A DNA stretch of 64,000 nt from Nelumbo lutea (lineage: Eukaryota > Streptophyta > Magnoliopsida > Proteales > Nelumbonaceae), in assembly GCA_022828595.1 (NCBI GenBank), contig JAKGHH010000002.1, positions 42,502,222-42,566,221 on the forward strand, written 5' to 3'. The translations under genes and the position numbers were made by a program. This document shows positions 33,781 to 46,329 of this stretch, piece by piece. Each line of letters opens with the position of its first letter. Within the stretch, counting starts at the first letter, position 1. The notes beneath the pieces were generated by a model. That model was not told the origin of the DNA. It saw nothing but the letters and a program-made list of their open reading frames with translations, and did not search any database.

Positions 33781-36130
33781 CACATAAGTGTATACAATTG
33801 TTTTATATTTTTAACTTTTTAAATAAAAATTAATAATTATTCATATTTTATATACTACTTTTAATAATTTTCTATAATACAAAAATAACAATAATTAATT
33901 TCAATTAGGTTTAATCATCAAATTGATGAAACTGGACAACCTGATCAAATCAACCCAAGTTGGTCGGTTTTCTAGTATTTTAGGTTAGCTATGGTTCAAA
34001 AATTTCTCAGTTCGACAAAGTTGGACCAATTTCACTTTGACCATTTGTAAATCAACCAAAATTGAGCGACTTAACCATGGATATATATTAACATTTTATA
34101 ATTTAAATATAAATTTTGATATGTAAAAGTGGAAAATTTCCCATATTTCTTAGTCTAAAGTATTTTATATCATAAATCTAATTTTTAAATTTATTTTTTA
34201 ATAATTGCACTATAATTTTTAAAATCAATATTAATTTTTAACTTTAAATCTTTTGAATTGATCGATCAAACCAAAAAATTGAACGAAACAAATACAACCT
34301 GAGTGGGTCGGTTTTCACAAAAATGTTAGTCGATTTCAGCTAACCAATTCCCCAACCTGACTAGGCCAATTTGGTTGGCAAAATAGCCTACGACCGAGCC
34401 GAACCAACTCATGAACACTCATAATTGCAACTAAATTAATAGTCTCATCTCTGATAAATAATAATAGTTTAATCTCCAATAATTATTGAAAATTTATAGC
34501 AAAAATACACAATTATTAAAAATATATTGATAAAGAAAAAATACAATAATTATAAAAATACAATAAGTACTAAAAATATATTAACTTAGTCAATAAATAG
34601 TATAATTTCAAATAATAGTTTAATCTCTAATAAATATTAACCAATAAGTTATAACAAAAATACAATAAATATAATAATTACAAAAATACAATAATTACTA
34701 AAAATATATTAACTTAGTCAATAAATAGTATAGTTTCAAATAATAGTTTAATCTTTAATAAAAATTAATTAATAAGTTATAAGAAAATACAATAAGTACA
34801 ACACATTAAATTTAATTTAATCTCCAATAATTATTGAAAGTTTTCTATTAAATAACAAAACAAAATAAATTTATACATAATCATTGAAAATACATTTATC
34901 GCAAAACCAATAAATAATTACTAAAATACAAGAAATATTAATTTTAGTATATACAATTATATAATAAATACAAATTAAGAGTTTAAAATTATTATTAATA
35001 AATATTAATTTTTTTGAAAGTTATTTTATTGAATTATTACTTGATAAAAGTGAAATTAGTTATTTACAATATTATTTAAAAATATTAAATTATTATTAAT
35101 TTCAATATTGTGTTGTAATTATTTTTCTACTTTATAGAATTTTTTTAAATTTATTACATATTTTCTTTACTTTAACTATTTAAAATCTAGTTATGTTAAA
35201 TATTTTGTTATTTAAAATACCCAGTTATTTAAATACTTAAATAATATGTAAAATATTTACAATTTAAAATATTATTTATTTATGGAATTTAATTATCCAT
35301 AAAATCAGAATTTGTACTATTATTACATAATTTCATTATTAATTTTGTAATATATTAAATTATTGTTGATTTCAATATTATGTTATAATTATTTTTCTGC
35401 TTTAAAGAAAATTTTAAATTTATTATATTATTTTTTATTTTAACGATTTAGAATCTAGTTATTTAAAAATGAAAATAATCTATAAAATATTTAAAAATTT
35501 TTGTTATTTTAATTGTATTTATTTAAAGCTATTACATATTATTAAATGTTCAAAAAATATTTAAATTTATTATCTAGAAAAACATAATTTAATTTGTTAG
35601 TACATAATTTTGTGATATATTTTATAAGATTATAAAATAATTTATTAGTTAATTTCATTTTTTTAACTATTTAAAATATAGTTATAATAAATATTTAGTT
35701 ATTTAGTTATTTAAATATTTAAATAATCTATAAAATATCTAAACTTTTTGTTATTTGAATTTTATTTATCTAAAGCTATTACATATTATTAAATATTTAA
35801 AAAACATTTAAATTGATAATCCAGATAAACATAATTTAAATTGTTAGTACATAATTTCGTGATATATTTTGTAAATATATAAAATTATTTTTTGTGTTTT
35901 TATAAATATTTTAGAGTTATTATATAATTATGTTAGAATATTTAAATAGTTCTTAAATTTTTTAATGTGAACTTTCTTTATATAGATGTAGATAAAAATT
36001 AGGGGAGGATAAATAGGAATTAGAGATAATATATGAGAGAAACTCTCTACTAAATTAGATATAATTTTGAAGATAAATAAGAATTAGAGATAATTTAGAA
36101 GATAAATAGGAATTAGAGATGATTTTGAAG
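33781..36130. repeat. Very AT-rich DNA with degenerate tandem repeats
   Basis: A 128-bp unit with ACTAAAAATATATTAACTTA occurs at 34569 and 34697. From about 35080 to 35890 a roughly 250-300-bp unit (AAATTATTATTAATTTCAAT, TTATAATTATTTTTCT, ACTATTTAAAATCTAGTTAT) recurs with drift. GATAAATAGGAATTAGAGAT recurs at 36008, 36072 and 36101. There is no coding region. It may be the interior of the Helitron whose end lies at 33276. Confidence 0.7.
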
Positions 36131-36317
36131 AAAGTTGGGGAGGTAGTTTAGGAGAAATTTAGGAGATGAGATTATTTAGGTGATGGGAAAGTGCATTTCA
36201 TTGGTTGTTTAAAAAATAACATTGGTTATTACAGTAATCAAATCTCTTTAGTGTAAGTTTGCAAGTTTGCTGTGGAAGGGTTGAGATTATTCTTGGTTGT
36301 GAAAAAGGTGTAATGGG

Positions 36318-36728
36318 GTGAGTTGTAAAAGGGTTCTAGAAGAATATTATTTTAATAATTTTGAGGCTATTTTAGGGGAATGTTCATGTATTTTGGAGGG
36401 AGTGTTTAAGAATTTAAAAGGTTTAAACTCCCTCTCTTGTATTGGGTTCTTGTCATTGTGTACTTACTTGGCTTTTTCTTTTATATTTTGTCTTCATTTT
36501 GGCCGTGGAGACAACTTGTCCCACATTATTTGGGAAAAGAGCGTAATGGAGATTGCAAAAGCCAAGCCAAGTAAAGCATGGACTGTGTTGGAGATCACAG
36601 TGACCGAGTTGGGAATCTTGGCAACTGAGTTACTGATTACAATGATTGAGTTAGAGATCGCTGCAATTGAGTTGAAAACCACAATTACTTCTAATATACA
36701 CTGCGGAATTTGTTCTTGCATCTTCTGA
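36318..36728 (+). CDS. Uncharacterised open frame with a 7-residue repeat tail
   Basis: A 136-residue open frame without a recognised domain. Residues about 50-65 are hydrophobic. The last third is built from a 21-base repeat (GAGTTGGGAATCTTGGCAACT and variants, five units, 36605-36690), giving a 7-residue pattern. The minus strand of the same repeat reads (I/V)SNS periodically, so neither strand is clearly coding. There is no promoter or homology evidence. It more likely belongs to a repeat next to the unclassified element at 36783 than to a gene. Confidence 0.15.
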   Translation: MSCKRVLEEYYFNNFEAILGECSCILEGVFKNLKGLNSLSCIGFLSLCTYLAFSFIFCLHFGRGDNLSHIIWEKSVMEIAKAKPSKAWTVLEITVTELGILATELLITMIELEIAAIELKTTITSNIHCGICSCIF

Positions 36729-36782
36729 GCCACTTCCTTAGAAATCGGAGCAGAACCAAAGATTCTATTGTAAGGTTGTGGA

Positions 36783-37231
36783 TGTGAAATGGTCTTTACT
36801 CCGAGGTCTAAGGAATTGATTCCAAAGGAGTTGCCTACATACTCTCCGGTGAGGGATCAGGTCATTGTAACTCGCCAACACTGGAATTCCGGTGAGAAAA
36901 AGAAGGAAATGGTGGATGGTTGAAATGGAGGGATGAATGAGAAAATGGGAATGGGTTGTTATCCAAGTGATGGGGATGGACGGAAATGGTACAAAGGCCT
37001 TATTAATTGTTATTTCTAGTTTTACCCTTTTGTCATATGCTTATTTCCTTGATCTATTTTTAGAATGCTCCCATGTTTATTTCTTATTCAAAAATACTCA
37101 TTTAGGGTCTAGAATATTGATTAATTTTACTGAAATACTCAACACATATTTAATGACCCGAATTGACTCGGGCTTAGATGGTCTTGTTGTGGTCATTGAT
37201 CCGTGTTGCTATTTAGGTCGAGCCTTTTACA
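36783..37231. repeat. Unclassified dispersed repeat, copy 2
   Basis: Starts TGTGAAATGGTCTTTACTCC and ends ...CTTTTACA. It shares with 8163-9238 the CTACATACTCTCCGGTGAGG and GGGATCA block, the GGAATTCCGG region, TTTAATGACCCGAATTGAC (or AACCCAATTGACC) and GATCCGTGTTGCTATTTAGG. It lacks the hAT insertion present in copy 1. Confidence 0.7.
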
Positions 37232-40199
37232 CCTGTATATAACATTGAGGTATAAAACTTGTATGAAATAATATATATACTTCATCTAGAAAGAAACACC
37301 ATAACCAAAGTTGTGAATATTGTTCCATAAAAATTCCAATTGACTTCCATCATCATTTTAAGAATCAAAAGAAAAGAAAAACAAAAATCACTACAATTAA
37401 CCCTCATTATCTTCCTTCTTCCTTTTTGGTAGATTACTTCATTTTTGACAGCCTACAAATTAAATATAGAGTTCAAAGTAAATTCCTTTTAACATATAAT
37501 GGAAAAAGTTCTCTTTGTAGTCTTCATATAGTCCTCTCTCTTCCTCTACAAACTGTAAGGAAAAGTAACATAACAAAAAGAAAAAACAAACTAAACAGGT
37601 ATAACTTTTGTAAATTAATAGCTTTTGGCTATCTAGTTAGCTACAAGTATGAAATGAAATATAATTATACGTAAGTCTGTAATACTACCAAAAGTGAAAG
37701 CCATGGTATCTTATCCCAATAGATGTACCAATTGTCTAATAACATCCATGGGGTCTTATTAAAGGTTTACAACAACCTCTTTGGCCACAATTTCTTGCTT
37801 CCTTAAACTCTTCAAAAAAGCTTTAATCATATCCTACAATCAATTTTTTTAATCAAATCTAAGCCATCAAAGTAACATAAGAAAATAAATATATTTCTCT
37901 CCAACTTAATTACTAGATAAGAAAGCCTAATTAATTGTGAGAATGCATAATAAAAGATACAAGGATAAATATAATTAAGAAAACTACAATAAGAGTTAGG
38001 GTGGTCATAATCATAAAAAAGATTAATGTGTGGACCTTTTTGCATAAATAATGGGTTTGAATTTTTTTTTTCCTATTCCATTACACTTGGGATCCGATTT
38101 ACTTGCTTTTGGGAGCCTTCTCTAGTTTTATTTGATGATCTAGCTTTGGCCAAATGCAAAAAAGTGAAGCAAATCTATAAAATATAAGTTTGCTAAATTC
38201 CTGTACAAGATTTCCTGTTTGAGATGTATTAGAAATCACTACCATCTACTAGGGTAACAACAAGATGTGTTAGGAAAGTCCAAATCTGATTTGTTATAAG
38301 AAGTCTGGGGGTTCTTAACAAATTTAGGGTCAAGTTTTTGCCTCATCCCCTCTCTTTTCTTCTTGTCCTTTCCATTTTTTCTAAAAAAAAAATAACAAGC
38401 TTGACCAAGTGATCAACTTTCTCCAAATTACTCTACCTCAATGAACTACGTCACTTAGTTAATTATGCACATCCCTTTAAATTTTTAAATCCATGAGTTG
38501 ACAAATTAATAATCACATAATCAATCATATAGAGCTTATACATACTCCAATAATATATGATTACTTCTGCATAACATATACAAATTATACAAAGTTTTTG
38601 AAATTTCCAACATCTTTTTCTCCATAACATAAAGTATGTTAACTTTTCTTTTTCTTTTGGAAGTAAGGGGCCAAGCACAAGCACACTCTCATCCTTGTCG
38701 AATGCAAATAAGGTCACATGCAATACACTCCAATATCAAGTTCAATTCTATAATAAGGAATCTATAGCTAGAGTTAATTAAACAAAGCTACTTGTGAGGA
38801 GACATTGATCTTGAGCATGAGTGAGCAAGCCAATGAACAGGGAACTATACCTATGATTGATAGGTGGCCTTTAAAGGGGAACCGTGTGCTTGTCTAGGGG
38901 AATATTTGGAAAACCAAAAGAACCATTTATAAAGTAGGATAACTCTAGAATACCAACAATAAACTGACAAACAAATTTTTATAGCTCACTCCAATGGGAA
39001 AACTTTTACAATTTTTACATTACACACACACAAAAAAAAAATGAAAAATCATAACCACATATGAAAAAAATACAAAGTGGGTGTAAATATTTGGGCTTAT
39101 CTCATATCTAACAAACTTATTGTTATGGTTTAGACCTATTATGATGTAGGTCCTACACACAAGGTGGTTTATATGACTAAAGTAAACTATTATTTTAGGA
39201 CTTAAAGAGATGCTACATAATATGCTTTGTTGAAAATCATGGGAAGCCTAGTTTAACTGTATTTCAGCCCAAAAAAAATGGTTTTTCCATAAAGATTCTT
39301 TCAGAAAGCAGCTAAACTAAAGCAACTCTAGGAAAACTTAAGCCCTCCCAAATAGACTCTCAGACTTTGACAGTCTATTGGGTTCAAATTGTTATGATAA
39401 GAGGCATGCTACCGAAACACTTCTTGGCTCATTTTTTGTTTTTCACATCCGAAAGTCCAAAAGCAAAAGCTTATCTATTTCTAAAATCGTTCTATGCATA
39501 CCTTCTAGCCACATCAAATTTCAATCTCAAAATAAGTTTGAAATGCCCTAATATCTCTTGAAGGAATTTAGCCATAATTCTGAAGGCTACAAATTAGAAC
39601 ATGGAAATAGAACATAGTATTTGATTTTGTTTGGACATTTCAAACTCAAACAATAAATCACTATTTAAGAAATCCCCCAAGAAATAATTGTTGTCCTTCT
39701 ATGATCTACCTTAATACTATCTCTAGAGAGCTTTTCCATTCTAGCATTTTAAGTTTTAGTTGGTTTATCCCGGCTACAAACATAACCAACAATTATGGAA
39801 CCTAGGTGTGAGTTAATTACTTAACCAGATGCTTAATATATTGTTTAGAAGACAAAACTAAACAAGACCATGCAAACCATGTAATTGATGGCATGGATCT
39901 TCAGCTTGTGACTGTTCAAGATAGTTCTATAGAGCAAAAAAAAAAAAAAAAACAAACAAAATTGGTTGAAAATTTTGGTCGGTGGAAACGTGTAGTACAA
40001 TACAAAGTTGAGTAGGGCATTATGGAAAAAAATTAATAACAAAATGAACTGAGATGCATAAAAGATATAAGAAATGGATCAAAATTAATTTCAAGATCTC
40101 ACCTTGATCCCGCACTACCAAATGATCCAAGCACTGGGTCGGATAAACTTAATCTTAGACTTCTTTCCTTTTGTATAGATTGACTCCAACCTCAATCTC
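37232..40199. other. Noncoding or unrecognised, no supported gene
   Basis: AT-rich. Two minus-strand stretches could be exons (after the AG near 37837, encoding DMIKAFLKSLRKQEIVAKEV; and 38845-38910), but neither matches a family I know and no joined reading frame could be built. Left unassigned. Confidence 0.35.
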
Positions 40200-40244
40200 A
40201 GGCGCTGAACTTCGGAATCCTAATGTTCCAGGTACTTACAGCTT

Positions 40245-40325
40245 TCTTGAGGGCAAAAGAAAAGGGGAGAGGAAAGGGAAGGAAAAGAGGTAAGAGAGAA
40301 AAAAGAAAGGAGAAGAAGATATAAC
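40245..40325. repeat. Purine-rich (GA) tract
   Basis: About 80 bases of almost pure A/G on the + strand (pyrimidine tract on the minus strand). A GTAAGT donor-like site lies just beside it on the minus strand (near 40235), as in CT-rich plant 5' UTRs, but no gene could be built. Confidence 0.6.
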
Positions 40326-40589
40326 AGGGAACCGGGCTTGCTCGGAAAGAAAGTGAGTCGTCGTCCTTTCTCCGAAAGGGAATCTGGCTGTTGTGCGAGC
40401 AATGGTTGTTGGGCACCAAACCTAAAACAACAACCATTTTTTGGTTTGCCAAATACATGAAAGGGAAAAATTATATTTACGGTGGCATTAAAAAGTGCCT
40501 CTATATTAACTAAACAAGTTTGCCTTCTTTAATATGGTATAAATGTAGTTTTTTTTTGTTTTTTATTGCCAAGAATTCTAGTAGTGTAC

Positions 40590-41700
40590 CGCAAAATTCA
40601 AAATTCATAGTTGACTATTTATGACAGTTGAGGCTAATAGTGTTATGACATAGTTGACTACTTGTGGTAGTCGAGGCACAGAAATGCCCAAACTAAGTGA
40701 AGTAGTCGAATATCCAAAAATTCATATTCAACTAACTCTGACATGATGAATTAGAATAAATATCAATCAACTGAATAAGAACACTCAATCGACCGAGAGA
40801 GGAAAAACATTCCCCCATTCATCTAATAAACAACTACCAAAACATCGTAGTTGACTACTTTGATAAAATTTGATTGTTTGAAGGCTTAAATGACTATTAC
40901 CATCTTTGGGTAAGCCTTCTGTCATGTTGGAGATGTTTTTAATTATTACCATGTATAGTAAGAGACCATTGATGTCTAAAAAACTGTCACTTGCTCCCTA
41001 GTCCTCATAAATAGAATCCATAGCTTGATTCAAAGCAACTAAACAAAGATAAAGAAACAAGCTGAGATATTAACATACATAATCTTTAGTTGTTTTTGTC
41101 TTTGTCTTCTTTAAAGAGATTTCTAAACTTTAATAGCTTTTAGAGGTGAGTAATGATGAGAAACCATTGAGCTCATAAAATCTCAGCCACCTATCGAGAG
41201 TCTCTTCTTTGATTTGAGCATATCAAGTTTTAATCTTGCAACTAAGTAGTTTTGTGTTGTATTATGTTTTATTTACTTATTGAGAGACCTTGAGTCCAAT
41301 TATAACTATATTTCATTTGTGATATTTTTTGAGTGCAAGAGGTCTTCTAGGTTGAACACCATTAAGGGCTTGGTTGGGACCTTAAAGGCCATTTAGGGTT
41401 TAGTAGAGACCTTAAAGATCTACTAGGTTAGGTTTGACTGGTATCTATGAAGTTCTGATGAGTTTGGGTAGCACTCAAAAGTCTATCCAAGGTTATAAGA
41501 GCCTTAAGAAACTTATGGTTTTAAGGGTTTGTTGGCACCCAAAAGGTCCAGCTAGTTTGGTTAGTGGAAATCCTCAAGAGGTGTTTGAGGTATAGGATGT
41601 GAATAGGGGTTTTTCTTAAACCTCTATAAAAATCTTGCGTGCCTCTCTTTGTGTTTTTCTTGTTTTATCTCTACTTTCGTGTTTTTACAAATGTTTTGCT
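40590..41700. mobile_element. Possible LTR of a Copia (SIRE-like) retroelement
   Basis: Contains repeated phrases such as GGGCTTGGTTGGGACCTTAA, TTTAGTAGAGACCTTAAAG and GGGTTTGTTGGCACCC, then CCTCTATAAAAATCTTG before a CT-rich stretch. I recall this style, including a TATA-like CTATAAAAATC near the transcript start, from plant SIRE-type LTRs. No partner LTR, PBS or coding is in the window, so this is tentative. Confidence 0.3.
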
Positions 41701-43550
41701 TTTGACATTCATTAATTTTTCAACTAACAACTTAAACTTGAATTTCTAAAGATATTGTTGTTATTTCACTTTATTTGTTCATTTTCTTTCAAATTGCAAC
41801 ATAAAGATATTTGAGTGAAGTTATTGTGTTACTAACTTTACTAACCCTACTAACTGCAATAGCATTACATTTAACTTCATTTCTTACTAACTTCTTTTTA
41901 CTATCTTCTAACACTTAATTGCTTTGTAGTCACTTACATTTATTGCTTTATTTATTATTCAATTGTACTACTTATTTTTAATAGTTAAATTGTTGATGAG
42001 ATTATAGTAGCAATTCTTCAAGTGCTTGAATATCAAGTTGATTATGCTCTAGTAGTTGATACTATTCACAACTACATCTTATGGTTAGTCCTAAATCTCT
42101 AGTCGCAAAATCAGCACGCGCATCTTGTGCAACTGCCATTTACTTTTTAAGCTCATTTATTTTCAACCACCCTTACATTTCTACAATTATTTGAATTTAT
42201 TGTTTATTTTTTACCTTAACTACAACTCCACTAATACTTACAATAATTTTTATATTTGATTGTTCCAATTACTTTTAGCTACTATTTACTTTCTAGTAGT
42301 TACTTGTGCTCATTGTTCCATCTCACGTTTAACTACTAATCCCTGTAGCCATTGTGAATAAATTGTTTACTTGTTTGAAGTTATAACTTATTATTTGGCA
42401 ATAAAGTTGATTATATGAATCAATTATCTGATTAACTACATAACATTTTGACTAAGCCTTTTTTTCTACATCATTTATCTTGAATCTTGAAGAAGGCTTA
42501 GAATCAAGTTTGAGGGAAGGCGCTAAACTTGACTCTAAAACTCTAAAACTCCAAATTTATTTCCTAGAGTGTTATATTTGCAAAAGTTTGCAAGAAACAA
42601 GTGTGTATCGTTAATTTTTTTAAGATTTTTCAAATTTTGAAAAATATGGCAAAAATAGGTAATTTTTTTTCAAATTTTTATAATATTTTTTGATTTATTT
42701 TTTTCTTGAATGTTTAAATTTATGTTGATCTACATTTCTTACATTCAGAATATATTTTTTTTGTGTTATCAGTAGATTTATGGAAATTTCATGAAGATAT
42801 TTGGGGAAAATATAAATTAACAAAAAATTTGAAAATATAATTTTTTTCTCTACCTATAAAGACTAAATATGTTTTAGATCTATGGATTTATCTATCATAT
42901 TCATAGAGCAATTAAAGTTTCTTCTTTAATAATTATTTTTTATTTTTATATTTAGAATAAATAAATAAATAATTATATTTTATCATTTGAACACAATGAT
43001 TGAATATATTATAATTTTATGGATGATCTATCATATCCATAAAGCAATTGAAATTTCTTCTTTAATAACTATTTTTTGAATATATTATATAATGTTTATT
43101 TATTTTTTATAAATTTTGGAAATAAATAATAAATAATTATTAATTATATTTTCACATAGAAGTTGTGCCAATGCATATTTTGTGATTGGATAGGAGAGTT
43201 GGGTTTTCCCATCCCATAAAACATTAAAACTTAAGAATTATAATTTTTAAATTATAGTTAAGCATATGATTTTTAATAAAATTATAATTAACTACAATAT
43301 ATTTCTTCATAAAACCATTAAAATATATTAATTGAATACATTTACACCTCATTGAGGTCTTATACTTAGTGTTGTTTATGTATTTTTATGATTTATTAAA
43401 GTATTTATAGTGTTTCCAAACATATATATGTGTATCTTAGTTTTTCTCCAATACGCTTGCATGCATCCAAGGTGTATCCCGATACATCTCTTAAAATTGT
43501 CTTTCTAATTCACTTAGCATTTCCAATACTTTGAACCTTGATAGAGCTCC
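41701..43550. other. AT-rich noncoding DNA with a 137-bp duplication
   Basis: The phrase ATCTATCATATTCATAGAGC plus TTTCTTCTTTAATAA at about 42890 recurs at about 43027 with a few changes. No gene seen. Confidence 0.55.
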
Positions 43551-43559
43551 ATTCTCAAT

Positions 43560-44270
43560 TTTGTGCCTCAGAAGACTATTGGAAGGCAGCTTGGAAGAGA
43601 GGATGTTAAGGTTGACAAACCAAATCTGCAAAACAATAAACAATCAAAGTACCTAGGGTGGTTGACCTAGGTTGGGCACTCCGATGCTTAAGTTAGCTGA
43701 GCTAAGGGATGTTGCTAAAAGAGCAGAAAGTAGAGAAAGAGAATGAGAGCGAGTTTTTACATGAGATCATGCCTATCTTGTAAGGGTTTGGAGATCCCTT
43801 TATATAGACATCAAGGCTCGAGTGGCGTGTCCAAGATATCTGGGAATGGCAAGCCTTATCTACCTGTTATCTTCGGGGCACGTTGTACCAGCATTGTGAT
43901 GATCCTCGTATGGTTCCTCCCAAAGTAAACAAAACCAGAGTCATCATTGCCAGGTAGGTGATGTGTTGTCATGTGCTTTGAAACCGATAGGCGAATTGAG
44001 CGGATGAGGTTGGATGTGCCACGTAGGTCGGTACCCTGGAGGTTGGATAACTATGCAGGTCGTTAATTGCCCAAGTCGGTTGCTTGAGTCATCAACTTAA
44101 GCCTTCAAGGTGGCATGCTTTGGGCTGCTGTTGAGCATTCTGTAAGTCTGCCCTTGGTCGAGGTCCGATTCATAAAGGCTGGTTTATGCCGGCCTAATCG
44201 AACAAAGTCCAGCTATGTATGATATTGAGGTGTTAGAAAATGGTTTGGACTTGCCACATGGCATGGTATT
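43560..44270. mobile_element. Solo or partial LTR, Tat/Gypsy-like
   Basis: It contains GATGCTTAAGTTAG, also present in the right LTR of the Tat element (62548-62561). An AGGGTTTGGAGATCCCTTTA block with TATATAGA follows (43784-43806), comparable to the TTTGAAGTCCTTATATAGA of that LTR, then GC-rich text with CCACGTAGGTCGGTACCC. No internal coding accompanies it. Ends were not fixed. Confidence 0.5.
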
Positions 44271-44314
44271 ACTAGAGTCTAGAGGGCGAAATTGCTTCAG
44301 TACTTACAAATGAA

Positions 44315-44342
44315 ACCCGTGCATCACACGGGTCATGACTAG
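44315..44342 (+). mobile_element. Helitron 3' terminus B
   Basis: ACCCGTGCATCACACGGGT (44315-44333) is a perfect GC-rich hairpin, then CATGA and CTAG (44339-44342), followed by T. This fits the Helitron 3' rule and matches terminus A at 33276-33302 in reverse. The 5' end was not found. Confidence 0.75.
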
Positions 44343-46090
44343 TGATACCAAAATTGAAACTTTCTAAGCCTCAAATCTCTCTAATCCAATTTATGCAACT
44401 AAATGTAGGTGCGGGCCATAAACCGGAACCTTTTGCATCAAAAACCCAAATATGAGCCCTACATGATAAAACCCTTCAAGCCCCTATCTTTATCTATGCT
44501 GGCACATTGCTATGACTTCTTTGTTTGAGAACGCATTTATCTGTGTTCTGGAATTTTTGATAATTTTTTTCTTATTTTTTTCCAAATATGTAATTAAACA
44601 TCACACTTAATGACGTTTTGGTTCCCAAAACACCATTGGCTAACCAAATGTTTCTCCTCTCAAGCCTTTGCATTCTCTAACCGAATTTCATATTCATTCT
44701 TTCATTCAAACGTCCAAAATCCACCTGTTACACCCTCTCAACTTTCACACCTTCAGGAGACCGAAGACACCACTGCACACCTTGTGCAGGTTGAATTGTC
44801 TCAGCCATTGTAGGTTTGAAATCATTAAACCATCTCAAATTTTACACAGCTTCCTTGCATTCTCTTATCATCTCACTTTTTACTTTTTTAAACAGGCTTT
44901 CTCCCAAACTTTTTTTGGGTTGAGCAGACGTTTCAACTCCTCTAGGTTGCAAATGTTTCAGCGGTTCAGATTTTCATCCAACTTTCGAAGCAGGAGGTCA
45001 AACCTCTTCTTTTATTGTGAAGAGATGCATAAATTATTAAAAAAAAGGGAATTAAAGAAATAAGTAAAACATAAAAAATGACCTAGTAAGTAATCAAGTC
45101 CGTGTAGGACCCCTATGAGGGCGAAGAGGACGATCAAAACAGGTCAATGACTACCCATTTTGGCACACTTGAATGTGAAATGAGGAGTCCAATTGATCTA
45201 ACCCGTATATAATACGAGTCTAACAACAACAACAACAACAACAACAATAAAAAAGCAACTTATTGTTATTTCTATTAAGAACATGAAGTTGTTTCCAATC
45301 CTTTCATTACACAAGAATATGATCTTCCATCATGGTCACTAGATTTTAATTATATCCATGTACATAATATTTTGATTTATATTTATAAATTAATTAATTA
45401 ATTATTTTAATTTATATTTTTAAAACAGTGATTACAATATTGTGATAAGACAATTAGAATGATTAACACTATCTTAATAATTTTGAGCTTAATTGACTTT
45501 ATCTTTTATGTGAACATCAATGAACTACATTATTTCTATAAACTATGCAATTGGCTTTGTTTTGACCATTCTTATTATATTTATTTTATAAATTAATTGG
45601 GCCATTCTTTTGATTTTTTTAATTTGTTTATAATTCTTAATTATTTCATTCTTGATTTAACAAAATCCCTACATCCCACGGTTCCCACTAATAACATTCC
45701 TAAAATCCAAATTTAGGCACCCAAGGACTTTGTAACGCGGTTGGCACGCGTCCCAATCAAGTGATCAACTAAGCAATCAAGCATACTTAGAAAAAAAAAA
45801 AAACAATGAATTTAGGTAGGTTTTATTTGGCAAATCCTCTTGTATTGTTGCCTGGTTGGATTCCCAACACATCCCACACGAAATCTCCCTCGAAAACACC
45901 TATCGTGCCCAACCATTGATTTAAGACACTCAGCCACGGAGAGGTCCCATTCCCATACACAAGGGTCCCATCCGGCCATTCCCAGTTTCCCATGCACAAA
46001 ACGTTCAGAGAGAGAGGTCCGAGAGTCCCTTGACGATCGTGCACAAGGCTTTGAAGTCGAGAAATGTGCAAAACCTAAGTATTTACGCTG
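44343..46090. other. Noncoding, no gene seen
   Basis: Includes a CAA run (45219-45248) just after CCCGTATATAATACGAG, a weak Helitron-like hairpin. The open frames at 44610-45063 and 45812-46201 overlap on both strands and show no domain. Confidence 0.45.
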
Positions 46091-46329
46091 TACAAATTTG
46101 CATTTATACTCCTTCAAAACAGAGCCCAAAAGAAAAATTGTTTTCATTGATCTTTTCAATGCACTCATTATAGTGTTTATATACAAAGAAGTGTAGTCCA
46201 ATACAAATTACAACACTAGAGAAGATGAAGATAACGATTACCCTAGAGAAGCACAAAGTCAAGTGATGCTTATCAAATAGAATCACTTGCTATAGTTGCG
46301 CATGGGATCTGACGACGTGGTCACCAACA

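Noticed and set aside
45190..45222. Third Helitron terminus (ACCCGTATATAATACGAGTCTAA)
   Set aside because: The hairpin is AT-rich and imperfect, the end is CTAA followed by C rather than T, and it does not resemble the other two termini.
45812..46201. 129-residue minus frame and 118-residue plus frame over the same bases
   Set aside because: Both strands open over the same moderately GC-rich stretch, with no family match; partly in the Copia 2 LTR.
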